This document shows, one piece after another, positions 36,605 to 44,348 of a stretch of 64,000 nucleotides of DNA. The stretch is taken from positions 62,001 through 126,000 of the forward strand of contig NZ_SOHE01000069.1 of NCBI RefSeq assembly GCF_004403305.1. The letters run 5' to 3'. The notes below the pieces were generated by a model. It searched no databases and was not told where the DNA came from. It was given only the letters and a program-made list of their open reading frames with translations. Both the position numbers and the translations under genes were made by a program. The stretch is from Cryobacterium frigoriphilum. Its GTDB lineage: Bacteria; Actinomycetota; Actinomycetes; Actinomycetales; Microbacteriaceae. Positions within the stretch are counted from its first letter, which is position 1, and every line of letters begins with the position of its first letter.

Positions 36605-38010
36605 GAGACGGCCTCCTTCAGCTGAGCGTCGTGGAACGACGGATCGTTGCGGTGTTCCCAGGCGGGGGCAAACCACGTGGTGCTGACGCCTCCGCGGATG
36701 AAATCTGGGTGTGAGAGTACAAAATCGTGCAGGGGGAGCGTGGTTGTGACTCCCTCGATTACCACCGCTGCGGCGGCGGAGCGCAGGGCCTCGACGGCGG
36801 CGGTGCGGCTGTGGGCGCGAACGATCAGCTTGGCCATCAGGCTGTCGTAGAAGGGCGGAAATTGGTATCCGTTTTCGATGTGGGTATCGACGCGGATGCC
36901 GGGACCGACCGGCCACTCGACGCGGCTGATCAGACCAGGATTCGGCCGAAAGTCCTGGTCGGGGTCTTCTGCGTTGATCCGCACCTCGATTGCCACCACC
37001 GGCGGCACAGGGGGAACGTCGGGCAATTGCGGGTCCAGGCCGAGCGCGAGGCGCAGCTGGGCGGCCACCAGATCGATGCCGAAAGCTTCTTCCGTGACGG
37101 GGTGTTCCACCTGGATACGGGCGTTCATCTCGAGAAAGACGACGTCGTCGGACTCGGTGTCGACCAGAAATTCGACGGTTCCGGCGCCACGATAGCGCAG
37201 CGCCTTGACGAGCGCCCGGGAGGCATCGTGCAGTACCTGCCGGCGGGCCTCGGATAGTCCGGGAGCCGGGCACTCCTCGACGAGTTTCTGATGCCGGCGT
37301 TGCACCGAGCAGTCGCGGTCGCCGAACAGTTGCACGCCGCCGTCTCCGTCGCCGAACACCTGCACTTCAACGTGGCGGGCGGCGGGATAGAAACGTTCCA
37401 GGTAGAGGGCGCCATTTCCGAAGGCTGCCTGCGCCTCGGCCGCGGCCTGTGGGGCCAGTTCGGCAAGCTCAGACGAATTCCGCACGAGACGGATGCCGCG
37501 CCCGCCGCCGCCGTGAACCGCCTTGATGAGCAGCGGATAGCCCAGGGAATCGCCGAGGGCGGCTGCGGAGGTGGGGTCGCTGATCTCCACGGCGACGGCA
37601 ACGGGAACTCCGGCGGCCACCGCGACTCGGCGCGCACTGGTCTTGTCGCCGACGGCGCGCAGGGTTTCCGGCCGCGGGCCGGCGAAGGCGATGTTCTCGG
37701 CTTCGAGCAGTTCGGCCAACTCGGGTTGCTCGCTCAGAAATCCGTAGCCCGCGTGAACTACGTCGGCGCCGGCGTGCATGGCTGCTTCGGCCACGTATTC
37801 CGGCCGCAGGTAGGACTTCGTGGCCTGTGCCGGGCCGATGATGATGACCCGGTCAGCCAGACGGGCTGCCCGTGAGTCGGCGTCAGCAGCGCTCGCCGCC
37901 AGCACGGGGCTGGCTCCGATGCGACGCGCCGCCGCGATGATGCGCACGGCGATTTCGCCGCGGTTGGCGACGAGCACGACGGGAATTTTCGCCGCTGGTG
38001 CACTCGTCAT
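36601..38010 (-). CDS. Biotin carboxylase subunit
   Basis: The 469-residue ATP-grasp protein matches AccC-type biotin carboxylases: LVANRGEIAVRI at the N-terminus, HAGYGFLSE near 86, the glycine-rich loop HGGGGRGIRLV near 166, EVQVFGDGDGGVQLFGDRDC near 214, and EMNARIQVEHPVTE near 291 with the catalytic Glu, Asn and Arg region. It carboxylates BCCP-biotin with ATP and bicarbonate. It overlaps BCCP upstream and the carboxyltransferase downstream by four bases each. The C-terminal extension beyond the BC domain is short, so it is a separate subunit, not a fused acyl-CoA carboxylase alpha chain. Confidence 0.92.
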   Translation of the reverse strand: MTSAPAAKIPVVLVANRGEIAVRIIAAARRIGASPVLAASAADADSRAARLADRVIIIGPAQATKSYLRPEYVAEAAMHAGADVVHAGYGFLSEQPELAELLEAENIAFAGPRPETLRAVGDKTSARRVAVAAGVPVAVAVEISDPTSAAALGDSLGYPLLIKAVHGGGGRGIRLVRNSSELAELAPQAAAEAQAAFGNGALYLERFYPAARHVEVQVFGDGDGGVQLFGDRDCSVQRRHQKLVEECPAPGLSEARRQVLHDASRALVKALRYRGAGTVEFLVDTESDDVVFLEMNARIQVEHPVTEEAFGIDLVAAQLRLALGLDPQLPDVPPVPPVVAIEVRINAEDPDQDFRPNPGLISRVEWPVGPGIRVDTHIENGYQFPPFYDSLMAKLIVRAHSRTAAVEALRSAAAAVVIEGVTTTLPLHDFVLSHPDFIRGGVSTTWFAPAWEHRNDPSFHDAQLKEAVS

Positions 38011-38507
38011 GAGGGGGTGTTCTCGATGATGACGGCGAGCGGCTGGCCGAACTCGATCTGGGCGTTGTCGGCGACCAGGTATTCGCTCAGGATTCCCGCG
38101 CTGCCAGCGGCAACCGGGTTCATGAGTTTCATCACTTCGATGATTCCGATCGTGGTCTCGGCGCTCACCGTGGCACCGGCCTCGATGAAGGGTGCGGCGC
38201 CCGGGGTGGGGCTGCGGTAGAAGACACCGATGATGGGTGCCGTGACAATCGTGCCGTTCTGCACCGGTGCGGCCGGAACGATGGCGACCGGAACGGCTGC
38301 GGCGGGCGCGGTGGTCAGCGCGGGAGCAGCGACGGGAACAGCGAGGGCCGGCGCGGCCGATGCCGCCGGCGTGACGACCTCGGTCGAACGCCCGAGGCGC
38401 ACGCTGACGTCGCCGAATTCGACGGTGGCTGATTCGAAGGAACCGTCATCGAGCTGCGTGACCAGGTCCAGAACGTCCTGCCAGCTCGGGGTCGCGGAGG
38501 TAGTCAT
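38007..38507 (-). CDS. Biotin carboxyl carrier protein
   Basis: The 166-residue protein has an N-terminal helix domain (about 1-40), an Ala/Pro/Val-rich flexible linker (about 45-85) and a C-terminal biotinyl domain with the biotinylation motif EVMKLMN (Lys near 127). It resembles AccB in layout. It carries CO2 between the biotin carboxylase and the carboxyltransferase. It overlaps both neighbours with ATGA junctions in the order dikinase N-domain, BCCP, BC, CT. In this operon it most likely serves the ketone-type carboxyltransferase rather than fatty-acid synthesis. Confidence 0.93.
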   Translation of the reverse strand: MTTSATPSWQDVLDLVTQLDDGSFESATVEFGDVSVRLGRSTEVVTPAASAAPALAVPVAAPALTTAPAAAVPVAIVPAAPVQNGTIVTAPIIGVFYRSPTPGAAPFIEAGATVSAETTIGIIEVMKLMNPVAAGSAGILSEYLVADNAQIEFGQPLAVIIENTPS

Positions 38508-39607
38508 CAGTTGTCACCCTTCGTTGCGGCGGCGACGAAGCCCAGCAGGTTCGCGGTGCCCTTCGTCGTGTTCTTGGATTTTTCTTCCTTGCGCTTCTTC
38601 CAGTTCGTCTCGGGCCGGGACTGAAGCAGCATCACCTTGGCGGTACCGTCGGCGTGGTGCTCGAGAGCCCACTCGATGTCCTGCGGGCAGCCGTAGTGCT
38701 TTTCCACTCGCAGGGCGATCTCGGCCAACTGCAACACCTCTGCTTCGGTGAGGCAGGCGATGTCGCGCCGTTCCACTTCGACGTCACGAAAGAGCACACC
38801 GGTTCCGCCCGGGGCCGGCACGTACTCGTGCGCTTTGGAGGCGATGCGGGTGGTGGTCAGGGTTGGGCCCAGTTTGTTGAGCCAGTATTCATCCGGGGTG
38901 ACTTCGCCGGACACCACGGACTGGCCGAGGCCCCAGCTGGCGTTGATGGCGATGACGGATCGATCGCCGGTGCGCGGGCTGACGGTGAAGGTGACACCGG
39001 CCACGTCGGCGGTGGCCATCAGCTGTACGGCTACCGAGATCTTGGATGCCTCGGAGGCGTCGGCGACGGACAGCTCAGACCGGTACGCGATCGCCTGCGG
39101 GGTGTACAGGCTGGCCCAGCACTCGCGCACCTTGTCGATCACGTCATCCGCTCCGACGACCCAGAGGTAGGTCTCCTGCTGGCCGGCGAAGCTGGCCGCA
39201 TCGCCGTCTTCATCGGTAGCCGAGGAACGCACGGCCACGGGGATGCGGTCGGCGTCGTCGGTGCCCCGCCGCGTCGCCGTCTCGCGGGAGAGTGCGAGAT
39301 AGGCCGTACGGATCTCCTGCTCGATCGCGGCCGGCAGCTCGCTGCCGAGGATCAGGGCGACGGATTCGTTGTGGGCCTGCTGCAGGGATGCGTGGTTCTG
39401 CGCGTCCGCGCCCAGCACGATCCTGAGCAGTTCCTGGCGCAGGTTCGACGCGTCGCGGTAGTCCTCATAGGCATCCACGGTGACCGCGAAGCCGTCGGGC
39501 ACGGGCAGGCCGGCCTGCACCATTTCGCCCAGGCTGGCGCACTTACCGCCCACGAGGGGACGATCATGACGATTGAGTTCGGTGAATTTTCTGGTGTACT
39601 TTCCCAC
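38507..39607 (-). CDS. PEP synthase-like ATP-binding subunit (phenylphosphate synthase beta-like)
   Basis: The start is GTG 39607 with an AAGAAG-rich leader. The 366-residue protein corresponds to only the N-terminal PEP/pyruvate-kinase-type ATP-grasp domain of PEP synthase: VGGKCASLGEMVQAGLPVPDGF near 22, VAVRSSATDEDGDAASFAGQ near 120, INASWGLGQSVVSGEVTPDE near 220, QDIEWAL and LLQSRPET near 320. The His and PEP domains are absent and are partly supplied by the 639-residue neighbour. The same split occurs in phenylphosphate synthase, which uses ATP to give AMP, Pi and a phosphorylated phenol. Here it should phosphorylate the mobile His of its partner. The C-terminal tail is Lys/Thr-rich. Confidence 0.87.
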   Translation of the reverse strand: MGKYTRKFTELNRHDRPLVGGKCASLGEMVQAGLPVPDGFAVTVDAYEDYRDASNLRQELLRIVLGADAQNHASLQQAHNESVALILGSELPAAIEQEIRTAYLALSRETATRRGTDDADRIPVAVRSSATDEDGDAASFAGQQETYLWVVGADDVIDKVRECWASLYTPQAIAYRSELSVADASEASKISVAVQLMATADVAGVTFTVSPRTGDRSVIAINASWGLGQSVVSGEVTPDEYWLNKLGPTLTTTRIASKAHEYVPAPGGTGVLFRDVEVERRDIACLTEAEVLQLAEIALRVEKHYGCPQDIEWALEHHADGTAKVMLLQSRPETNWKKRKEEKSKNTTKGTANLLGFVAAATKGDN

Positions 39608-39703
39608 GGTCTTCTTCTTTCTAGGTGGGTGTCGAGGCCACAGGCAGCGCGCCGTTCGGCGGCCTGTGGAGGTGTGTGGTGGCGGGGGAGCGCCTCGGTC
39701 GGG

Positions 39704-41623
39704 TCAGACGCCGGTGGGCTCGTCCAGAATCGTCACGGTGCCGGCGTTGCCGTCGACACGGATCAGCTGGCCGGTCTTGATGGTGGTGGTCCCGAATCCG
39801 GTACCGACGACGGCCGGCAGGCCGTACTCGCGCGACACGATGGCGGCGTGGCACATGATGCCGCCGATGTCACTGACCGAGGCGCGGATTCGTCCGAAGA
39901 CCGGCGTCCAGCTGGGGCTCGTGACCGGAGAAACCAGGATCTCACCGTCTTGCACGGTGTCGAGCTGGTCGGGGCGCAGCACGACGCGGGCGCGACCCTC
40001 GGCGATGCCGGGGGAGCCGGCGAAGCCCGTCAGCTGGGTTCGGCTGCCACCGCCGTCCTGTGCGGTCAGCCAGCGTTCGACGGTTTCCGGCGTGATGCCC
40101 CACAGCATGATGGTCAACGGCTCGTTGACCTCACCGGGAACCGGACCCAGGGCGGGCGGCGGATTCCAGTTGCTGAGAGCCTCATAGATTTGTTTGCGCC
40201 GTGTGATGATCGCGGGCCAGTGATGCCCACCCTGCGGGTTGCCGCCGGCCGACCAGGCCATCTGCAGGTCGACGATGGCTTCTTCGACCTCGGCCCGACG
40301 CAGAAAGAAAATGTCTTCCACGTCGTTCCAGAATCCCCACTTCTGCATCAGGCTGCTGAATTCGCGTGCCTTGTTCCAGAAGTTGGTCAGGAACCAGTGT
40401 TCGATATAGAAGTTGTGGTTTTCCACGTACGGAAAAACCGTTCGGGACAGGGCCAGGGTCTCGTTGAAGGCGGGAAGGTCTTCCTCGTCGAGCAGCGAGC
40501 GGTAGTGCGTGACGAGTTCGTCTCGTTCCTTTTGGAGCTTGTCGATGGGTCGGGTCAGGTCGTCGCCACCGCGCAGGCGGTGGATGTAGTCGCCGATGGC
40601 CTGGATGGGTAGGCGCAGATCGTCGATCCAACTCCGGTGGGAGTGGTACATGCCAGACCCATAGGAGAAGGAGAACCACGGGTCCTTGCTCACGTCCAGA
40701 GCGCTCAGCCAGGTTTGGCCGGCTTCGGAGTCTGCGAGGTTGCTCAGCAGCTCGGCCTCGGTCGTGGCCGCGATCACCAGCTCGCCGACTCCGAGCTCCT
40801 CGGCCCGGCGCGCAAGCGCCCGCAGCTCGTCATCGGGACGAAACAGCAGCACGTCGACGCCGCTCACCATGCGGGAGATGGTCTGGTCGTCGATTTCCGG
40901 AAAGTGTTCCTTGCACAGAGTGAGGAATTGGAGGTACGCGGCGTAACCCAGGTTCAGGAATTCTGAATGCAGGGTCCAGATCTGATCGCCATGTTCCAGC
41001 AACCGGTGATACGCGACCAGGAGCTGATTGGCCTGGGTCGGCCCGCGATCTTCCGTCACACGCTCCAAGGATTCAAACTCCGACAGCGGTGGAACTTCGA
41101 TGTCGCGCACGGCCCGGATGGCGGTCGTGACCCGGCCTTCCCACTCGGCGTACAGGGCGTCCCAGTTCTGAAAGTAGTAGCCGGCGCGTTTGCCGAACTC
41201 CTCCGCCCGGCGAGCCTGCTCATCGGCGTCGGGGCTGGCGATCGTGGACATGTAGGTATAGCCGTTGATGACACGCACGTCCAAACCCTTGGCCGGCGGC
41301 AGGGCGAAGACGCGGGTGTTGGTCACCCCGGTCCCGGTGAAGGCCCCGTCGATGGTGACCTGGTCGAACGGATACGAGACTTCCGGGTAGTGCAGGGAGT
41401 TGCGAAACCAGGTCTTGGCGGAATCCTCGGCCTGACGCGAGGGCAGAAAACGGTTGTGGTAGGCGTACATGTCCTCCCACCCCTCGGCCCCCTCGGGCGT
41501 CTCGATCTCGTACGGATCGGGGAAGCTGCGTTCCGTCGGTGTGGTGACGTCCGACGACGACGGTTTTGCTGCTGCACCTTCTTCCACTGCATTTTCTTCC
41601 ACTGCATTGTCCGTGGTGGTCAT
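39704..41623 (-). CDS. PEP-utilising His-domain subunit (phenylphosphate synthase alpha-like)
   Basis: The ATG at 41623 has AAAGGAG upstream and heads the operon. The last 100 residues of this 639-residue protein form the swivelling phosphohistidine domain, with GGIMCHAAIVSREYGLPAVV carrying the catalytic His near 596. The first 530 residues are a large helical domain, not the TIM-barrel PEP domain of PEP synthase; it is rich in Trp, Tyr and Phe (for example HNFYIEHWFLTNFWNKAREF) and presumably binds the substrate. Phenylphosphate synthase alpha and rifampicin phosphotransferase use the same logic. The likely reaction is transfer of phosphate from His to an enol or hydroxyl of the pathway substrate. 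Confidence 0.85.
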   Translation of the reverse strand: MTTTDNAVEENAVEEGAAAKPSSSDVTTPTERSFPDPYEIETPEGAEGWEDMYAYHNRFLPSRQAEDSAKTWFRNSLHYPEVSYPFDQVTIDGAFTGTGVTNTRVFALPPAKGLDVRVINGYTYMSTIASPDADEQARRAEEFGKRAGYYFQNWDALYAEWEGRVTTAIRAVRDIEVPPLSEFESLERVTEDRGPTQANQLLVAYHRLLEHGDQIWTLHSEFLNLGYAAYLQFLTLCKEHFPEIDDQTISRMVSGVDVLLFRPDDELRALARRAEELGVGELVIAATTEAELLSNLADSEAGQTWLSALDVSKDPWFSFSYGSGMYHSHRSWIDDLRLPIQAIGDYIHRLRGGDDLTRPIDKLQKERDELVTHYRSLLDEEDLPAFNETLALSRTVFPYVENHNFYIEHWFLTNFWNKAREFSSLMQKWGFWNDVEDIFFLRRAEVEEAIVDLQMAWSAGGNPQGGHHWPAIITRRKQIYEALSNWNPPPALGPVPGEVNEPLTIMLWGITPETVERWLTAQDGGGSRTQLTGFAGSPGIAEGRARVVLRPDQLDTVQDGEILVSPVTSPSWTPVFGRIRASVSDIGGIMCHAAIVSREYGLPAVVGTGFGTTTIKTGQLIRVDGNAGTVTILDEPTGV

Positions 41624-41706
41624 GACTGCTCCTTTGCGTCCATGGGTGCCCGGCGAGGGGACTGGATGTCAGTATGAACGGTTCCCCGGCCCGTCGCACG
41701 ACATCT

Positions 41707-41721
41707 TTTCACTCAATGAAA
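41707..41721. promoter_or_regulatory. IclR-like operator, copy 3
   Basis: TTTCAC-TCA-ATGAAA within the longer near-palindrome CTTTTCACTCAATGAAAAG, about 85 bases upstream of the dikinase subunit gene. Confidence 0.78.
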
Positions 41722-41780
41722 AGAATCTTCGGGGGATGCCGAGTCATCATCCTGAATCGAACGGGTGACAGTAAATGGCT

Positions 41781-41795
41781 TTTCATCAAATGAAA
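41781..41795. promoter_or_regulatory. IclR-like operator, copy 4
   Basis: TTTCAT-CAA-ATGAAA is a perfect palindrome 74 bases after copy 3 and 55 bases before the IclR start. Copies 3 and 4 lie between the divergent carboxylase and IclR operons. Confidence 0.78.
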
Positions 41796-41850
41796 TTGAC
41801 ACTAGGGTGAGGTCATCAGCGACTCGCTGGTGTCCGACGAGGAGGTCGAG

Positions 41851-42639
41851 ATGGCTCAGTCCGGTATCTCCGTGCCCGACCAGACCGCAGGGCCGGGCAA
41901 GTCCGTCACCGAGCGGGCGTTCGCCGTGCTCATGTCCTTCGACATGATGCACCGCTCGATGACCCTCTCGCAGATCTCCCGGCGCAGCGGCCTTCCGCTG
42001 GCGACAACATTTCGACTGCTCAACCACCTCGAAGGCATTTCTGCAGTGCAACGGGACACCGGCGGACGTTACGCAATCGGACCCAAAATCTGGGAATTGG
42101 GCATTCTGGCACCCACCCACGACGTGATCGGAATGGGCACCCGGCCACTGTTGGTTCGGCTGGCCGCCAAGACGAACATGATGGTCAGGGTGTTCGTCTT
42201 CAACGGACAGAAGGCCCTGTGTGTTGAGGAGGTACTGGCCAATGGAGCGAGCTCCCCGAGAACCGGACCCGGAACCGTGCTCACCCTGATCGACTCGGCC
42301 GTGGGGCACATTCTCATGGTGCAGATGTCCCAGGCTGATCGCGTCGCACTGCCGCTGACTCGAACGCAGTATTCCCGCCTCGAAGAGCGATTGGCCGTGA
42401 TCGGCGAGCGCGGCTGGGCGCGCCGAACCGACGACGATGGCGACGTGGAATACGCCGTACCCATCTACTCTGACGGGCGCCCACCGATGGCGCTGTCGCT
42501 CAGCACGCCGCCGTCGGAGACATCCGTTCTACTCCGCCACGAGCCACCCATCGACAGACTGATCCCCGAGCTTCGCGGCGTCGCCCGCAGCATCGCGGCC
42601 GTGCTGTCCTCGACAAGAGAGGAATCCGACCATGAGTGA
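41851..42639 (+). CDS. IclR-family transcriptional regulator (first of a tandem pair)
   Basis: The ATG at 41851 is chosen because GAGGAGG lies six bases upstream; a GTG at 41830 is the alternative. The 262-residue protein has an N-terminal winged helix (SVTERAFAVLMSFD..SLSQISRRSGLPLATTFR-type region, about 15-70) and a C-terminal effector domain containing RLAAKTNMMVRVFVFNGQKA and later segments. It is divergent from the carboxylase operon, and two TTTCAY-N3-RTGAAA palindromes separate them. A homologous regulator follows with an eight-base overlap. The pair probably senses the ketone, its precursor or a product. Whether the two form heteromers is unknown. Confidence 0.9.
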   Translation: MAQSGISVPDQTAGPGKSVTERAFAVLMSFDMMHRSMTLSQISRRSGLPLATTFRLLNHLEGISAVQRDTGGRYAIGPKIWELGILAPTHDVIGMGTRPLLVRLAAKTNMMVRVFVFNGQKALCVEEVLANGASSPRTGPGTVLTLIDSAVGHILMVQMSQADRVALPLTRTQYSRLEERLAVIGERGWARRTDDDGDVEYAVPIYSDGRPPMALSLSTPPSETSVLLRHEPPIDRLIPELRGVARSIAAVLSSTREESDHE

Positions 42640-43438
42640 TGAGCCGTACAAGAGTTCCGCCAAGTCCGTCACCGCGCGGGCTCTGGCGGTGCTGGCGGCC
42701 TTCGATGTCGACACACCGCTTCTCTCCCTCAGCCAGCTCGCCCGCAAAGCGGGACTTCCCGTCGCAACCGTGTACCGACTTGCCGGTGAACTCGAGGACG
42801 GACGCTTTCTTGACCGCGACAGCGCCGGGCGTTATGGACTCGGGGTCAGACTCTGGGAGATGGGCCTCCTCACCCCCATCCATGGTCGACTACGCGAGAC
42901 AGCCATGCCGTTTCTGCTCAATCTGCAGTATGAGTGTCGCGAAACCGTGCAGCTGGCGGTGTGCGACGGCACGAACGCCATCTATATCGAAAAATTGACC
43001 TCCGAAATTTCCGTGCCGGTGCAGAGCCGTATCGGTGCCCGGATACCGTTACACGCCTCCGGAGTCGGCAAGGCTTTGCTTGCCTTCAGTTCTGAGGACT
43101 TCACGGAGGCGATTCTCGCACTGCCCCTCACGCAGTACACCCCGGAAACCGTCACCGATCGACGGCTCCTGCTGCGGCAACTCGCGCAGATTCGACAGCG
43201 CGGCTTCAGCCTCAGCCATCAGGAATACCAGCGGGGAGCCAGCTCTCTCGCCGCCCCCGTGATGGTCAACGGAACGGTTCAGGCGGCAATCGGTATCGTC
43301 AGCTACGAACTCAGGACCGACCTGGTTCAGTACGCACCGGCGTTGCTCGGCGTGGCGAGCAGGCTGGCCCAGCGTTTGCAAGATGCGGCCGGAGTCGCGT
43401 ACCCGAGCATCAAAGACCCCATAAGGAGTGCTGAATAG
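42632..43438 (+). CDS. IclR-family transcriptional regulator (second of a tandem pair)
   Basis: The 268-residue protein has the IclR winged helix (SVTARALAVLAAFDVDTPLL, then LSQLARKAGLPVATVYRLAG) and the effector domain (ECRETVQLAVCDGTNAIYIE, RIGARIPLHASGVGKALLAF, RGFSLSHQEYQRGASSLAAP). Unlike the first IclR, its effector domain keeps the canonical P(L/M)HxSxxGKA region (IPLHASGVGKA), so it is the more typical effector-binding member. GAGAGGA lies upstream of ATG 42632 inside the previous gene. The stop overlaps the GTG start of the amidohydrolase gene, so regulators and enzymes are co-transcribed. Confidence 0.92.
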   Translation: MSDEPYKSSAKSVTARALAVLAAFDVDTPLLSLSQLARKAGLPVATVYRLAGELEDGRFLDRDSAGRYGLGVRLWEMGLLTPIHGRLRETAMPFLLNLQYECRETVQLAVCDGTNAIYIEKLTSEISVPVQSRIGARIPLHASGVGKALLAFSSEDFTEAILALPLTQYTPETVTDRRLLLRQLAQIRQRGFSLSHQEYQRGASSLAAPVMVNGTVQAAIGIVSYELRTDLVQYAPALLGVASRLAQRLQDAAGVAYPSIKDPIRSAE

Positions 43439-44316
43439 TGCCATACGAACCCCGGCTCGACATCGACGCGCTGGTCGCAATTGACACCCACGTGCATGTG
43501 GAAGTGGATGATCATGGTCACCACGCATTACCGCAACAACTGGTCGACGCGGCCAGTAAGTACTTCAAGGCTGCCGGGCCTCGGCCCGGACTCGATGCGA
43601 TCGCCGACATGTACCGGGAACGCAAGATGGCGGCGGTGGTGTTCACCGTCGATGCGTCGAGTCACCTCGGACATCCGCCGAACAGCAGCGAAGAGATCGC
43701 ACGCGGTGCCGCTCGCAACAACGACGTTCTGATTCCGTTTGGGTCGGTGGACCCCCACCACGGATCCGCCGCGATTGCTACAGCCCAACGGTTGGTGAGC
43801 GATTTCGGTGTGCGCGGCTTCAAATTTCATCCGAGCGTGCAGAACTTCGACCCGAGCGATACAGAGCACTACCCCCTGTATGAGGTCTTACAGTCGTTCA
43901 ACCTGCCCGTGATCTTTCACACTGGCCAGACCGGAATCGGCTCCGGGCTGCCGGGAGGATTCGGGATCAAGCTGGGACTATCGAATCCCATGCTGCTCGA
44001 CTCGGTCGCGGCCGACTTTCCAGAATTGCAGATCGTGATGGCTCACCCGTCCGTGCCCTGGCAGGACGAAGCGTTGGCGGTCGCAACCCACAAGAAGAAC
44101 GTCTGGATCGACCTCTCGGGGTGGTCGCCAAAGTACTTTCCCCCCAGCCTGGTGCGCCAGGCCAAGTCAATTCTGCAAGACAAGGTCCTCTTCGGCTCCG
44201 ACTTTCCGCTTATCTCCCCGGACCGGTGGATGAAGGATTTTGCCCTGCTCGAATTCGATGACGCGGTTCGCATGAAAATCGTCAAGGACAACGCCGTGCG
44301 GTTGCTGGGGCTCTAG
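43438..44316 (+). CDS. Amidohydrolase family 2 (TIM-barrel) hydrolase or decarboxylase
   Basis: The start is GTG 43438 with AAGGAG upstream, overlapping the IclR stop. The 292-residue protein has the metal-site set of amidohydrolase-2 enzymes: DTHVHVE near 17, KFHPSVQ near 123, HTGQTG near 158, the MAHPSVPW segment near 200 and FGSDFPL near 254 with the catalytic Asp. Family members hydrolyse lactones or amides or decarboxylate aromatic acids. In a ketone-carboxylation neighbourhood it could open or cleave an intermediate of the imported compound. The sequence does not decide between hydrolase and decarboxylase. Confidence 0.88.
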   Translation: MPYEPRLDIDALVAIDTHVHVEVDDHGHHALPQQLVDAASKYFKAAGPRPGLDAIADMYRERKMAAVVFTVDASSHLGHPPNSSEEIARGAARNNDVLIPFGSVDPHHGSAAIATAQRLVSDFGVRGFKFHPSVQNFDPSDTEHYPLYEVLQSFNLPVIFHTGQTGIGSGLPGGFGIKLGLSNPMLLDSVAADFPELQIVMAHPSVPWQDEALAVATHKKNVWIDLSGWSPKYFPPSLVRQAKSILQDKVLFGSDFPLISPDRWMKDFALLEFDDAVRMKIVKDNAVRLLGL

Positions 44317-44348
44317 CGCCCCGCGCGGCCCGGTTCGAAAGGATGACA

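Noticed and set aside
38654-40612. Long plus-strand open frame across the two dikinase genes
   Set aside because: It is antiparallel to two genes with clear motifs and crosses the gap between them; its composition is typical of a shadow frame.
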